Origin: Pseudevernia furfuracea
Taxonomy: Eukaryota; Ascomycota; Lecanoromycetes; Lecanorales; Parmeliaceae
Assembly: GCA_022315425.1 (NCBI GenBank)
Contig: JAIUPT010000031.1
Coordinates: forward strand, 930,001-994,000
Reading direction: 5' to 3'
DNA length: 64,000 bases
Shown: one piece after another, positions 22,353 to 34,200 of the stretch
How the letters are laid out: each line of letters begins with the position of its first letter
Numbering within the stretch: position 1 is the first letter of the stretch
Notes under the pieces: model-generated
What the model saw: the letters and a program-made list of their open reading frames with translations, nothing else
Databases searched by the model: none
Told to the model about the DNA's origin: nothing
Translations under genes and position numbers: made by a program

Positions 22353-23495
22353 TCAAAGGTACTGTAAGAAGTAGCTTTTGCTGAACCATCCAACCTTGTC
22401 GTAGGCTGTCCATAACTTGCTAGCCTTGTTGACGTCGATTTTGCAAGCTTGCTGAGCATCCGTCTTTCGGAACTCTTTGCCGATCCGGAGAGCGTTCAGG
22501 CGGGCCTCGAAGATGCGTCGCTTGCTGCAGAGATAAGTCGCACAGCTCAAGCGGAGTGTGCCAGCCAAATTGATTTCGGCCTCATGGAGCATGTTTCGAT
22601 CTGGGTCATTGGACAGATTGAGAACGTTGTTGCTTGCCCAATCTGCTTTTAACACCTTTGGATTCCCTTTTGGAAGCGTGTCGGTGGGAGGTGCGTAATT
22701 GGGAAGGGAGTTGTAGTCGACGTCCTCGCGCTTGGTACCAGGCAAGCGGTCAGGCGTTGCCGAGCGTCCTTTGTCTGGATAGCCCATCAACTTAGCCATT
22801 GGCGAAGCTTTCGGCGTACGCTTGACCCTTGGAACTGGGGCCTTCGTGGGTGTTGCCACACGGTTGATGGCTCGCTTTGCCGGCTTTGGTGCTGGAGCAA
22901 TGGCGACGGGAATCGCTCGTGTGCCGGGTCTAGCACAGATACGCTTCGCTTGCCAGTACTGATCTTCCACCTCTTCCCGCTGTCTCTTCATGTAGGCACC
23001 AGGGTTGCGATTGTAGAGGCTGCCGATCTGAGGGACGCAAGCTAGTGCGAGACGGTACTCGTCACGTGTAGGACGATTTGTCTTTTTGCCACCTTGCATT
23101 GCAATGTGCTTGCTGATGATGTCTTCCGTGTGCGAGCTGGAAGCTTCTGCCGGGAACAGAGGCTGCTCTTCAACAGACTCAAACGACCCTTCTGGGTACA
23201 AGACAGGGTCTTTGACATCCTCTGCTCGCGGTCCATGAATTTGTGCAGGTGTGTACCCGCCCTTTTCTCCTTTGTACTCCTTGTTCATCCATGGCGAGAC
23301 AGGTGGCGATGGTAGGATCCTCATCGTGTTGGAATCTGGAGTCTTGCTACTTGCCATTGGCGCAAGTGTCTGTTCAGGGCTCAAGCGAGAGGAAAGTGCT
23401 GTGGATGGGGTTTTTATGGGCGTGATTGAAAAACTCTCAAGTGGTTTTGCCTCTGGAGGTGACAGTAGGTTCGATATTGTAGGCAAGCGTGACAT
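22353..23495 (-). CDS. SWIRM domain protein (Fun19/Laf-like)
   Basis: Single-exon gene of 380 residues starting at ATG 23495. The N-terminal half is Pro/Ser/Thr-rich and disordered, with a basic stretch around KRAINRVATPTKAPVPRVKR and GYPDKGRSATPDRLP. The C-terminal 90 residues form a SWIRM helical domain (HEAEINLAGTLRLSCATYLC, then KRRIFEARL and DVNKASKLWTAYDKVGWF). SWIRM domains bind DNA or nucleosomes in chromatin complexes. Small fungal proteins of this layout (budding yeast Fun19, fission yeast Laf1/Laf2) associate with histone deacetylase complexes. The exact partner here is inferred. Confidence 0.85.
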   Translation of the reverse strand: MSRLPTISNLLSPPEAKPLESFSITPIKTPSTALSSRLSPEQTLAPMASSKTPDSNTMRILPSPPVSPWMNKEYKGEKGGYTPAQIHGPRAEDVKDPVLYPEGSFESVEEQPLFPAEASSSHTEDIISKHIAMQGGKKTNRPTRDEYRLALACVPQIGSLYNRNPGAYMKRQREEVEDQYWQAKRICARPGTRAIPVAIAPAPKPAKRAINRVATPTKAPVPRVKRTPKASPMAKLMGYPDKGRSATPDRLPGTKREDVDYNSLPNYAPPTDTLPKGNPKVLKADWASNNVLNLSNDPDRNMLHEAEINLAGTLRLSCATYLCSKRRIFEARLNALRIGKEFRKTDAQQACKIDVNKASKLWTAYDKVGWFSKSYFLQYL

Positions 23496-25506
23496 GCTTG
23501 GTGGGTGTGTCGATGGAGTTTGATAGATGTTGTCGTTGGAGAGATTGGAGAGGTTGATGGAGGTTGGCGAAGATGGTTGTAGATGATGTGGTAGCAGGCA
23601 GAAGTCAATGGAAGACAGTCGCAGCGTTGACGCTGATTTGTCAGGTGAACGGTGTTAAGAGGTTGTCCGAAAGGGTGGCAAAGGGCTCGGAGGCGGGACA
23701 AGGTTGGAATGTTCTAGAGGAGGGTGGGCGACAGTTTAATGGAATTTGATGATAGATGATGATAATCAGCAATGGTAGATGATTGATGATAGACGTTGCT
23801 TTGAAGGATATGGTGTAGAAGATAGAAGATGGATGATGAGGAAGCCTTGTCTTGAACAAGGCGGGCGGTGAATAGCAGAAGGAAGGCAATGGTGAAGGAA
23901 TGAATAGGAAGGGAACAATGAGTGGGGCGCGCGGAAAGTGAATTGGGGGTCAGGCAGCAGGCTTTGAATCAGATGATGACTGGTTCAAAATGATGACTCG
24001 CCAACGATAATGAGGCAAGGAAAGAGAAAATGCTGCCTTTTCCTCAGGTCATTGGGAGTCTTGTTTCCCAACACTAAGCGCCATTGGAATCCTGTGGTCA
24101 GCCGGCAAAGGAAACGACTGGGCCGGTGGCAGAAAAGTGCTAGAGAAATGCAGGCGATGATTGGTCAATTGGAGGAGAGGAGAGGAGAGGCTAAACATGT
24201 TTCGAGTGTGGGCGATTGATGGGAGATGGTGTGGGAATGATTAATGGATTATTCAGTCAGATGCTCATCAGATGCTACCGTTGCAATATCTTGGAAGTCT
24301 TGTCAAATGCATCGCGTCAGTGTGAGTCAATTTGCGAGACCAGGCAGCAAGAAGCCTAGTCTCATCGGTACTAGTACGCCACCAATGGCCCCGGATATCT
24401 CCTTTGCCCGGAAGTACCCAAAAAAAGCATCTTAAGGGTCCAATTCCAAGCAGTCAGGGGCTCACTCCCGCCATATGTACGCCATGTACCCCGTGCTCTT
24501 AAAACATCCCTTCGCAGTAGGGTAGCATGAGCCACACAAGACACCGGGAAGAAAGTCAATTCAAGTGCATACATTGTACATTATACATATCCCCCGAGTG
24601 CATTACTACTACCTTATACAATAACAATAATTGCACACTACTACCTCGGAAGACAACACAATAATCATTCCCGGTAAAACAATAAATCACAAAAAGAAAA
24701 AGAGGGCTCTTGATTCCCCCACCTTATACTCGTAACATCATTTCTACTTCATTGAACAAATGTTCACATGCCATGGGCAGCGTGCAAGTTCCGGCGGGAA
24801 GGGATGCAGCCGATCGAATGGAGAAAGTCATGCGCATCCTTCATGCACCAATGCACTACGCTCAATTGACCTCGGGTCTTCCGAATTAATAAATGATAAG
24901 GTAGACGGTAGTTACCTCGTTGCATTTGACTCGGCATTCCAACCAGTGTACAATGGTCATGTTGCCATCGCCATGCGTTATGATTTATGCGTGCTTCTTC
25001 ACAACATGCTGAGATAGGCGCCAAAATCTCCCACCATCTCCGAGTCCGCTGGGGGTGCTACTTGAGGTAATCAAGGGTGACCCTGTCTGAGGAGTCCGGA
25101 CTGGAAAGAGGGGTCACCTGGCACCACGGAAGAATATTATTGTTGCAATAGGAAAATGTCCTGCAATCAGGCACATCGGTCATCATTTCCTATCAACTTT
25201 TGATGCTGACCAGGCCGTAAAGACATCATCAAACTAGCATACATGAGGTGCCATCGCTATGCAACATGACCTTGATGCCATCAATACTCTCTCTGTCTCT
25301 CTCTGTTCTTCGCCCTTCGATATCCCCACCAAGATTGCAGTCAATGCTTGGCTATAAGATCGTCAATGCGTGAATGCTGGAAATCAGAATACAAGAATCG
25401 TAGATCCCTCCTTCAGTCGCCGCCAGTCGGGGTACACAGTCGCTGTTGCAAGCCAAGAAGAATGTGATGATCCACGTTCTGGGCGAATAGAGAGGTCTAG
25501 GAGAGC
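23496..25506. other. Long intergenic region
   Basis: About 2 kb between the SWIRM gene start and the 3' end of the zinc-knuckle gene. The part at 23496-24000 is rich in GATGAT/TTGATG-like words and is probably the SWIRM promoter and 5' UTR. The rest shows no coding pattern on either strand. Confidence 0.55.
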
Positions 25507-26556
25507 TCAATTAGGGCAAGCTGCCTGAACGTGCCCTGGCTGCTTGCATTTATAGCAGACGCGCTCCGAAGAAGGTTCCGAGGGGCAGTCACGGCTCAGA
25601 TGTCCTTGCTCGCCACCTGTTGCTGTCAGTCCGAGCTGAAAGATGCCTCCAAGAGCAATTTTGACATACAGTTATAGCATTTCTGGCCTTGGGTGCAGTC
25701 ACGGGACATGTGGCCATAGCCTCCGCAGGAATAGCAGGTTTGACCTAGACAGGGTTGGGGGTTAGTATCAAACAGACGCAGAGCGGAGACGGAGCGAGGG
25801 AGCCCCTCCATATATGACGAAGAACATACCTCCGCCTCCTCCACGGCCCGCAGCTCCTCCGTACCCTCCTCCGCCGTACCCGCCACCTCCGTACCCGCCA
25901 CCTCCACCTCCACCTCCACCTCCACCTCCACCGTAGCCCTCGGTACAGTTCCTCGCAATGTGGCCTACCTTGCCGCACTACAAGCCGTAGTCAGCGCTGC
26001 AGCGAGATCATGGCAAAATATGTTACCTTGTAGCATTCTTGACCGCCTCCTCCACCAGAGTATCCGCCGCCCATGCCTCCTCCGCCAGCACCAGCATTGG
26101 GGCAGTCTCGGCTCAAGTGGCCGACCTCATTGCAGCGGTAACAGGCCTTCTCTTTCTGAGGAGCGTTGCATTCACGAGAAACATGGCCCTCCTCACCACC
26201 TTGTACTGTCAGTTGGCAGCTTTCATGAGGAATTTCTCGGCACTAACAGTTGTAGCAGGTAGGGGTGCCGCGCTTTGGGCAATCGCGGGCTTGGTGGGAG
26301 CTGTCACCACCTGATGAGATCGCCGCAGGTCAGCCATACATTTTGGCCCATGCTTTAAGACAACGAGACGCCCAAGAAACGCTATTGCTGAAGAGAAAGC
26401 AGCCAATGTTGACAATGTGGAATTTGTGGGGCACGAGAGTGCACCGCAATCCAGGTGATTTGTGTCGTCGCTTTCAAAGTAGCAGAGGACGGGGAAAGAG
26501 CGATTCAGGAACGTACAATTGTAGCAGCCGCGTCCACCAGGTTGCTGATATTCCAT
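25507..26556 (-). CDS. CCHC zinc-knuckle nucleic-acid-binding protein (Gis2/CNBP type)
   Basis: Exons on the minus strand are 26517-26556, 26248-26310, 26027-26199, 25830-25977, 25670-25744 and 25507-25616, giving 202 residues. Seven CX2CX4HX4C zinc knuckles are present (CYNCGDSSHQARDC to CYKCKQPGHVQAAC), split by two Gly-rich stretches; the second, after knuckle 4, is a long Gly/Tyr tract. Gis2/CNBP proteins bind single-stranded nucleic acid and mRNA and act in translation control and stress granules; fission yeast Byr3 is related. Four of the five introns sit at the second Cys of a knuckle: three split its codon as T|GT and one lies just before it. Confidence 0.93.
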
Positions 26557-27046
26557 GATTGCTGATGTCTATTTATCTACGTAAGAATGTAAGGTTAGCG
26601 TGGAGGTGCTGTCAATGTTTCAGTGACTTTAAGGGTTATGCACTGCTTGGAACTTCTGTTTGCTGAGTTGTGGGTCAGCTCACTGTGAGTGAGATGTGGC
26701 AGTATTGAATCGAATTGTAAATTTCGGTGGCCAGGAAGATTCCAGCCGTTGCAGGAAGTGACGTTGTTGGACGTTGTTGGACGTTGTTTGACGTTATTTG
26801 ACAGAATGCTTTGCGTGGTTGTCAGGCATGAGATTTCCCTCGTGGGGCATAGGCGCTAAGAAATCTCGCTAAGGACCCTGGATCTTGGCATCGTCATTTT
26901 CAGTGGCTCGAGTGGCGAAAGTGGTCACTAGCCGAGAAGCACAGAGACACAACAAATGCCATGAGATTGTGGTACAATGCTAGTATCTACCGCATCCTAT
27001 CCAAAATATATCTGAAAAATCGAAATCTATCTACATATGTACCATG
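26557..27046. other. Intergenic with short tandem repeat
   Basis: Promoter side of the zinc-knuckle gene. It contains four 10-bp units of ACGTTGTTGG type at 26761-26800 (the last two diverged) and no gene. Confidence 0.65.
26761..26800. repeat. Four 10-bp tandem units (ACGTTGTTGG-like)
   Basis: Two exact and two diverged units in series, about 200 bp upstream of the zinc-knuckle gene start. Confidence 0.85.
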
Positions 27047-28916
27047 CTATGCAAAATCGTACACCACTAGCGACTGAGTTCCTGGCATCTTCTCCCGTAC
27101 TAGTACCACTTTCTCTTCGTCAAATGCAACCCAGCCTTGGGTGACAGTTGAATCGTCAAATGCTCGCTCTCGCATCGATCCAGGGCCGGCAACAGCACCA
27201 ATATGCCCTCTCGACGTATTCTCTGTTTTCGTCTCAAAGGTAGAATTGGCTTTCTCGGGACGTACTTGCACGCTGGCTTCGCCTGCAGCTGCCCGTCTTC
27301 GGGATGTGCTCGAAGACATCCCACCTTCCAGCTCCCATACCCGCAGCTCGTTGCCCACTGCACTGACAGACACAGCCTTACCACGGTCACCAACGTGAGC
27401 TCCTGAAACAGAAGAAGTGTGACCCCACAGCCGGCTTCCCACACCAATGCTCAGCCCCGCAGTATTTGACGTTACCATGTAGAGCGTGAGCGTGTTATCT
27501 GGGTGAGCTGATAAAAGATAGGGATGGTTGTATGACAGAGACGCTGGTTTGCTTCCAAGAGCCATTCTCACGCCTGTGACGACTTGTTGATCTAAAGCAG
27601 CCGTACTGAGATTGTGCATTGATGTACGCATACGTGGATCTGATGGTGGTGATAGAGCACCTCGAGTCGCTGCAGATGCCATACGAGAATCAATAATGGC
27701 GCCCTCTGATGTAAGACGAATTTCTTGCAATCCAACGGACCATCCAGACGTCCAAGTGGGCATTGCATACGCTATCGATGCAACAATACTCGTTGATGAA
27801 GCTCTGATGGCAAGTGATATTGGTGGATAGGCTGTCTGTGATCTCAATGAGGATATCAAGACTGGAGGACGTATCGTTCCACCATCACCTACACCTTCGT
27901 CGTTCAAACCGTGATCATCTAGATCTTGATGGACATCTCGTGGAGAGCTTTTCCCTCGAATTTTGGTCTCCTGAGTGGAGATAGAGCCCATATTGTTGAC
28001 TCCATCGGGGCTTGACGTTTGATCGCTAGACGCTTCTTCCGATTCACGGCCAAAGCGATATAGTGACAGTAAGGGTGCTCCAGTCATGGTCAGTAGGTAT
28101 GGTGAAGCGTACGCAATGGCGTGAATTGGGCCATTCCTGGATGGAGCGTGAACATATTGGCATGCGAACCTCTTGTCTTTCCGCAGTAGTGTGTAGATTG
28201 CAAAGCTGCCATCATCATACCCAATCGATATGTTCACTCGATCATTCTGTGATTGTCTTCCATCAATTGCCAAAGACATCGGACCAGCACTGCGGTTTTC
28301 CTTGTCTTTATGAAATGGTGTAGTGGCAATGAGCCGATCATCCCCCTTCAATACCCACGCTCTCAAACCAGCGACTGGGTCCGCAGTCACAACAATGTCA
28401 TGATGCAAGCGTCCTAGCAATGGAGGACGTGAGGGGTGTTCCGCAAGTTGGGTCTCGCTAACGTTTGCGCTGCCTCTTGACCAGTTATGGCGTAGCTTGT
28501 ATTGTCTCTTCCAATTCGTCGCGCTTCCTCTTTTCACGAGATGGTCATCGTCAAGCCATTTGGATATCTTAGATGAATAGTATAGAGACTTTGCAGACTG
28601 TTCCTGGTCTCGAACGCCCGGTATTCGTGAAGCCCGGGGGCGAACAAAGCGGTCGTAGAAAAGAGCCTTCCATAGTTGAGAGTCCCCAGTCAAGGGACTG
28701 AGGCGGTGAGACAATCTGCATGGTCAGCTATGAGGTCCAGAGTAATGTTTTGCATGCGCACCTTTGGCAGAGAAGGAGATCTGAGTCTGATAGGTAGGAG
28801 AGAACTCTTAGGAGAAGCTCATCGCTCAAGCCTGATAGTCTGTCTGGGTGGCTGGGACGTAGACGCTTTGCTGAGCGGTCGTCCGTTTCTTGCTCCTCAC
28901 GAGAGCGCTTTGCCAT
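27047..28916 (-). CDS. F-box protein with beta-propeller-like C-terminal region
   Basis: Exons on the minus strand are 28762-28916 and 27047-28715, giving 607 residues. The N-terminus is basic (nuclear-signal-like KRSREEQETDDRSAKRLRP). It is followed by an F-box at about residues 28-70 (LSGLSDELLLRVLSYLSDSDLLLC, then HRLSPLTGDSQLWKALFYDRF), whose join is restored by the intron. The rest contains WD-like strands such as GLRAWVLKGDDRL, RLWGHTSSVSGAHVGDRGKAVSVSAVGNELRVWEL and a Ser-rich loop. It is probably a substrate receptor for an SCF ubiquitin ligase; the substrate is unknown. Confidence 0.88.
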
Positions 28917-31477
28917 TGCAGCTTCTCGCGACGGAGAGCTACCGTAAACTGAATCGAAGTGGAGAATAGGATCTTCCGATCAGTTCTTTCTAGAGTCATT
29001 AGCCGCGCCCATAATCACCGGGACCTGCATAATAATCTGTACAGCGGGCTTGTGTTACGGACAATCTCGTGGCGAAGGACGAAGCCGGCACTAAATATTT
29101 CACCCGATCATCACGTGATGACTGCATCCCATTCTCTCGAATTAGTCCAGTCTGCCAACTGCAGGCCACATGCGCTTTGAAACATTGTGAGAGTCGTGCT
29201 ACGAGGGGCCCTATCATTATTCCCGGAACTCGTGTCCTATACCGTATAAACACACCAATAGCTCTTTTGCAAGCTCAGCAACGAGCTAACCTGTATAGAC
29301 CTATCGCAATTGTAGATAGGTTGCAACATACCCAAGGTATTGTATCTGGTCTAACTTTTGAAATTCACTGGTTTCGTCCCTTTACTGTCCATTGTCTCAG
29401 TGGTGGCAACGAAAGGTGAGATACAACACTCAATCATTTCTTTGAATGCCTTCTACACATTGATGTATGTTGCTACATCTGTGAGTGGAAATATGCGCGA
29501 GGGCGGGATTCCGGGCACTTCTTCTGGGTGGAAGGCTGTGTTTTTATGCCATTCGCTGCTGGGAGACGGGATTCTTCTTATGGAATGCAGCAAGCGTCCT
29601 TCGCCGGCGCGACACGAAAGCTTGAAAGCTTGAAGAGAGACGAAAAGCTTCCATGACTGCCGCTGCTTATTCCTCTCGAGCTCTCGAGTAGAATTGCATG
29701 TTGGACTTGCCCGCATGTTTAGGTAATTCGACTTATAGCCTTACGATACTCTTCGTGAGAGAGATATTGATCACACTTGGACGCACATTACTGGAGAGCC
29801 GAACAAAGATGAGTAGGAAGTTTTTGCGATTCAAAGTGATGATGGCCTTTGTAGGTGCAACATACTGTCGGCCCCCACTCTCCTGCTTAGCCTTTGGTTG
29901 CAGGATACTGTCTCACTCTCGACTCGAGTACGTGCATTATTAGCACAAGAAAAATTTAATAACTCCTTTCCCGTCAGATACTGTTGCTAAACTCAATATG
30001 ATCAAATGTTATCAGGTTTTGCCAACAAATTATATCCATTTCTCTCACCCACGTGTTTACTTCAAGCGTATTACAACCTCGAAACACCATGTTTTCATAG
30101 GTATCACCAACTTTGTAGTCATACTTTTCGACATTATAGGGCGATGTCTGGTTCACGTGCAGAGCCTTCGTCTGTTTACTGCCTAGGTTCCATCAGCCGA
30201 TTGCCGCAATGCCCTTGGATATCAACGGCTGACGTACTGCAGTCATGCTAATCCTACATGAAAATGTCTCCCTTTTCACTCAAATTGGCCCAGATGTACT
30301 TTTCTCATTGGCGAAAGGTCCAAAATTGCCTTGCTCTGCACTGTTCTTCCTGATCTCTTTATCTTTGTTTTCGTACCCGAGCTCAGATGCATATTTTCTC
30401 CTACTCCTGCTTGTTCCTGGTTTTAGCTCTGCAGACCGCCAGATCCCATCCGAACCCAGTCAGTCCCGCACACAAGTATGCAGAAGCCTTTTGCTATAGG
30501 CAATGCGGGATATTCTAGCAGCAGCCGCACCACGACGAATTCCACCCTTACTTCCTACAGTAGCTCCTCAGATCCTACAAGCCATTCGACCATTCCGATC
30601 AGCTCCGTAGACCAAAAAGCTAGCACTACCCACTCTTCATAAAGCAGCGCTTCAGTCCCTGATAGATTCAGCGCCACTAGCGTTCTACCAGGTCGCATCT
30701 CGAGCCAGCCAACGCAGTCAGCTTTGGCTAATCTCGTAAGTAGATCAAGACAGGTTTCCACCGGTGTACCCTTACGAAATACGACAGGTTTACCAGGAAA
30801 TATTGCATACTACAGACATGCTGTAACAGCTTTTGCAGCCAGATCTTGTCTACCCTCGGCGCCTTCCAATGGCTCTGTTTTATAAATGAATCCTAATGGG
30901 TGGCAACTCCTCTTTCATTTCATGATCTTCGACTGTCAGCCTACTCCCTTGAGAATCATATCGTGGCTGCTACATTCGGGGGACTTCTTTGTGGAGATGT
31001 TCTTAAGCGCTGGATGCGTGAGCTGATGGGACCTTTCGGCGCTTTTTCAAACCGGTATGAAAATGAGGATCTTGGACTTAGAAGATCTGTTGGGATAGAG
31101 AATAGACTCTGATTCGCAGAGGTTGTTTTTAAAATTACTGCCTTAACATCTTTTCAACTAGCTTCAGAAATAGCATACTTTAAAGAGTACAAGACGCTTG
31201 CAGCTTTCGGATCAGTGCTAGATACTCCACTGGCGATAGAGATTCAAAATTTTATGAAATTTAATTTTAGCCCTGTCATGCCAAGCATCCCGGCTTCGGA
31301 GATAAGATAACCTTAACTTTAACCCGAATTTTGGTCGCGTTTCTACAAAAAGCGCGTCTACGACTCACGAGTCTACCACGATCGAAAAGCAGTATTCCGG
31401 GAATGAATTAACATGCGTACGAGGAAAGGGAAGGGCACGATGCACATATTTTCTCAATGCAGCCATCCGAGGGAACG
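28917..31477. other. Long intergenic region
   Basis: About 2.5 kb between the F-box gene and the Sae2-like gene. A TCACGTGA E-box-like palindrome lies near 29113. No intact coding sequence is visible. A possible Ser/Thr-rich relic is listed separately. Confidence 0.5.
30387..30640 (+). pseudogene. Possible relic of a Ser/Thr-rich secreted protein
   Basis: ATG 30387 opens a signal-peptide-like stretch (MHIFSYSCLFLVLALQTARS) that stops after about 43 codons. In another frame, from about 30496, a Ser/Thr-rich run (YSSSSRTTTNSTLTSYSSSS) continues to a stop at about 30640. The pair resembles the start of a fungal cell-wall mannoprotein with one frame change, but composition alone could mislead. 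Confidence 0.25.
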
Positions 31478-34200
31478 ATGGCTGAAGTCCAGCATACCAT
31501 CAGAAAACACCTAGAGGATTTCGGACACCTTTTGACCGGAGAGCTTACCGAAAAGCTCACGGAGCGTAAGCTTTCCCGTGTTTGATCGAAGACTCTGAAG
31601 ACGTGGGCTAATTGCATGACGGCTTCACAGGTGACAAAAGCTACTCTGCTGAAAGAAGCGACTATCTACAACAGATTGATGCTCTGCGAACAAAAGCAGC
31701 GAGAACCGAGGAATTAGAAGCGGAGAATAGGAAACTCAACGCGGAGCTTGAAGAAGCCAGACAGCGGCATCGAGAGCGCTCAAACATTGAGGGACACGGT
31801 GGTAATAGCGAAGTAGACCGATCAAGTGCTACATATGAGGCCGAGACCAAGACTGAGAATCTGACCGTGAACATTGAAGAGTACAATCGAATCAAAGAGG
31901 ACTTCGTCAAGCTTGCAAGTGACTATGGTAAACTTGTCTGGGCCCGAGATCTTCTGGAGACAAAGGTTCGGGAGCAAAAGGATTCCCTCAGGCAGTGGAA
32001 AGAATATCGAAAGAACTGGATATTGAGACATTCCGATAAGCGACTCAGTCATCTACGGCCTAGCTCTGCGAGAGCCAGCCCGCCAACAACCGCGGCACAA
32101 TGCAGATCTTCGAGTGCTCCCGCTCCGCCAGCACTCCCCGAGGGTCTCACTCCTTCTCCTAGTGGTGTTTCTAGGTCCTTCTCTCCTCATCACAACGCAC
32201 CAGCAAGTCTCAAAGATATAGAATATCGGCACAATCAAGCATCTGAACATCATAGCAGGGCCCGGAGATCACTTTCAGTCGAGATTAGCATATCGCAAGT
32301 TGGGCATAATATCGCCAATACGTCAGATACTGGGGATGTTACCGAAGCTACTCCTGACTCTGATGGGCAAGCGGAACCAATAAAAATCGAGCCAGCTACC
32401 GGTGGTAGTTCACCCATCATAGTTTTCGAACGATCACTAAAGCGAAGACATTCTGCGAGGGGTAGTGCCCAGAACATACACATGCACGAGGATGATGAGT
32501 GCCATTTGGGAGTAGCTCCTGGCACCCTTCCCCCTAAAGGCGAGCAAATTTCGAGCCCAATATCAGCTACACCTCTCTTTCGTGTGGATGGACCCCATGA
32601 CAGTCTTGACCTGGATGATGTGGGAGGCCATCTCTATACTCCGAGGAAGAGGCAACGGATGGCGCAAGAACGGCTGAGGCCCCCAATGATGGTACCTCCG
32701 GCGACAGTGCAGGAAGAAGCGGACATGTTTAATGCTATGACGGCGGCCGAACATCCTCGACCTCTCGTTAACGAGCACCACCAAATCGAGGGTGAGCGAG
32801 ACGAGCAAGCTAGCTCATCTACAGAAATTTATAGGACCCTAGCCGAGAAAACGGCAGAAGAGGAGAAGAAAGCTCGCAGAGATGAGAAGATGGCCCGACA
32901 ACACGCGCACAATGATCGGGTTCATCAACGGCTAGAGGCCGCCGAGAGGAGGAACTCCATCTTCGACCATCCCAGGTCTTCATCTCCGACCGACAACAAG
33001 CCTGCCCAACGAACCAACACGCCTACCGATGATGGAGAATTGAAGCAACGGAATGCCCAATTGGCTAGCCCAGTTATCCTACATCCTAGAGATGTCAATG
33101 TTTTACCAAGGACTTGCGAGCCATTCACAAATCGAAAGCGGCACTGTCCTCCAAGTCGCCGAGATCACGGTGCAGCCTACGTGCCAGCCTTAGCTGAAGA
33201 CGGGGATACCTTTCCTTCGAACGGTGATGCGCTTAAGGCTGTTAAAAAACCTAAGGACCATCAAAACAAATCTCATGGCCCTGCGGATAAGGAACCCAAA
33301 GCGCTATCTACCCACCACCGGCTTGGGGCTCTATTGACCAAACCTTCACTTGAGAAGTCGCTCCTCATATCCGAAGAGCCTGTTGCTGGTGTGTCCCCTG
33401 ATCAGGCATGGTTGAAGACGCCAGTTCCCTGGCTAGTAAATCATGATAGGTCCAAAGGTCCAGCTACACCTCGAAGCCTTCCAGCCAAGAGATCTGAGTT
33501 CAACCATGGCCCAGGAAATCACTCTGCACTAAACAAATTTGAGCCTGTCGAAGCAACAATGGACAGGTACAGCAAGTCAGCGCAGGCCGTCACTAAAAGA
33601 ACAAAACATGACTCAGCGTTTCGCAAACCCATACCAGTAAACTACTCAGAAACCCGGCCCGAGCACGAACCACTCCGAGCGCGACCAGTACATCGCCTCG
33701 GCCTGCAAGATTTCAAGTTCAACCCCGCTCATAGTAACTACGCATATCACGAGACCGTCCGCAAACATGATGAGAAGAAGTCTCTCTCCGGTTGCACTGA
33801 CCGTCACTGTCCAAGATGCAAAGGTCTTCGGAAGTTTGTTACAGATAGCGGATACAAGACCGCCCAGAAGCCGGGAGAAAGCGAAGACGACGCGGACCGG
33901 CGTCTGATACAAGAGTTTCTCGGAGACAAACAGGGCCAGTTGGGGAGTATGTCAACGAAGGAGAGGTCGGATCTCTTGATTGAAGCCAAGGTCAAGGAAT
34001 TTGCCAATCGATACGGTTGTCATAGGCAGGCTTTTGCACGGCCACGAGAAGCTCCAGGGCTTTGGGATGTCGACTTCCCGACTACGCAAGAGGAAGCGGA
34101 GGATCGGGCTGCCGCGGACGTCATGGAGCGAGAGAAGGTGCAGGAAAGGTACTGGGAGGCGTGCAGGCCGAGTGGAAAATGGATGTTTGCAGACGAATAG
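31478..34200 (+). CDS. DNA end-resection factor Sae2/CtIP/Ctp1 homologue
   Basis: Exons are 31478-31565 and 31631-34200, giving 885 residues. The intron joins MAEVQHTIRKHLEDFGHLL to an N-terminal coiled coil (about residues 30-130) expected to mediate tetramer formation. A long disordered middle with SP/TP sites follows. The C-terminus has a CxxC-type element (GCTDRHCPRCKGLRKF) and the hallmark Sae2/CtIP motif with YGCHRQAFARPREAPGLWD at about residues 824-842. Sae2/CtIP activates Mre11-Rad50 nuclease to start resection of double-strand breaks in the nucleus and is controlled by CDK phosphorylation. The vertebrate form has Pro-Gly-Phe-Trp where this has Pro-Gly-Leu-Trp. Confidence 0.9.
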
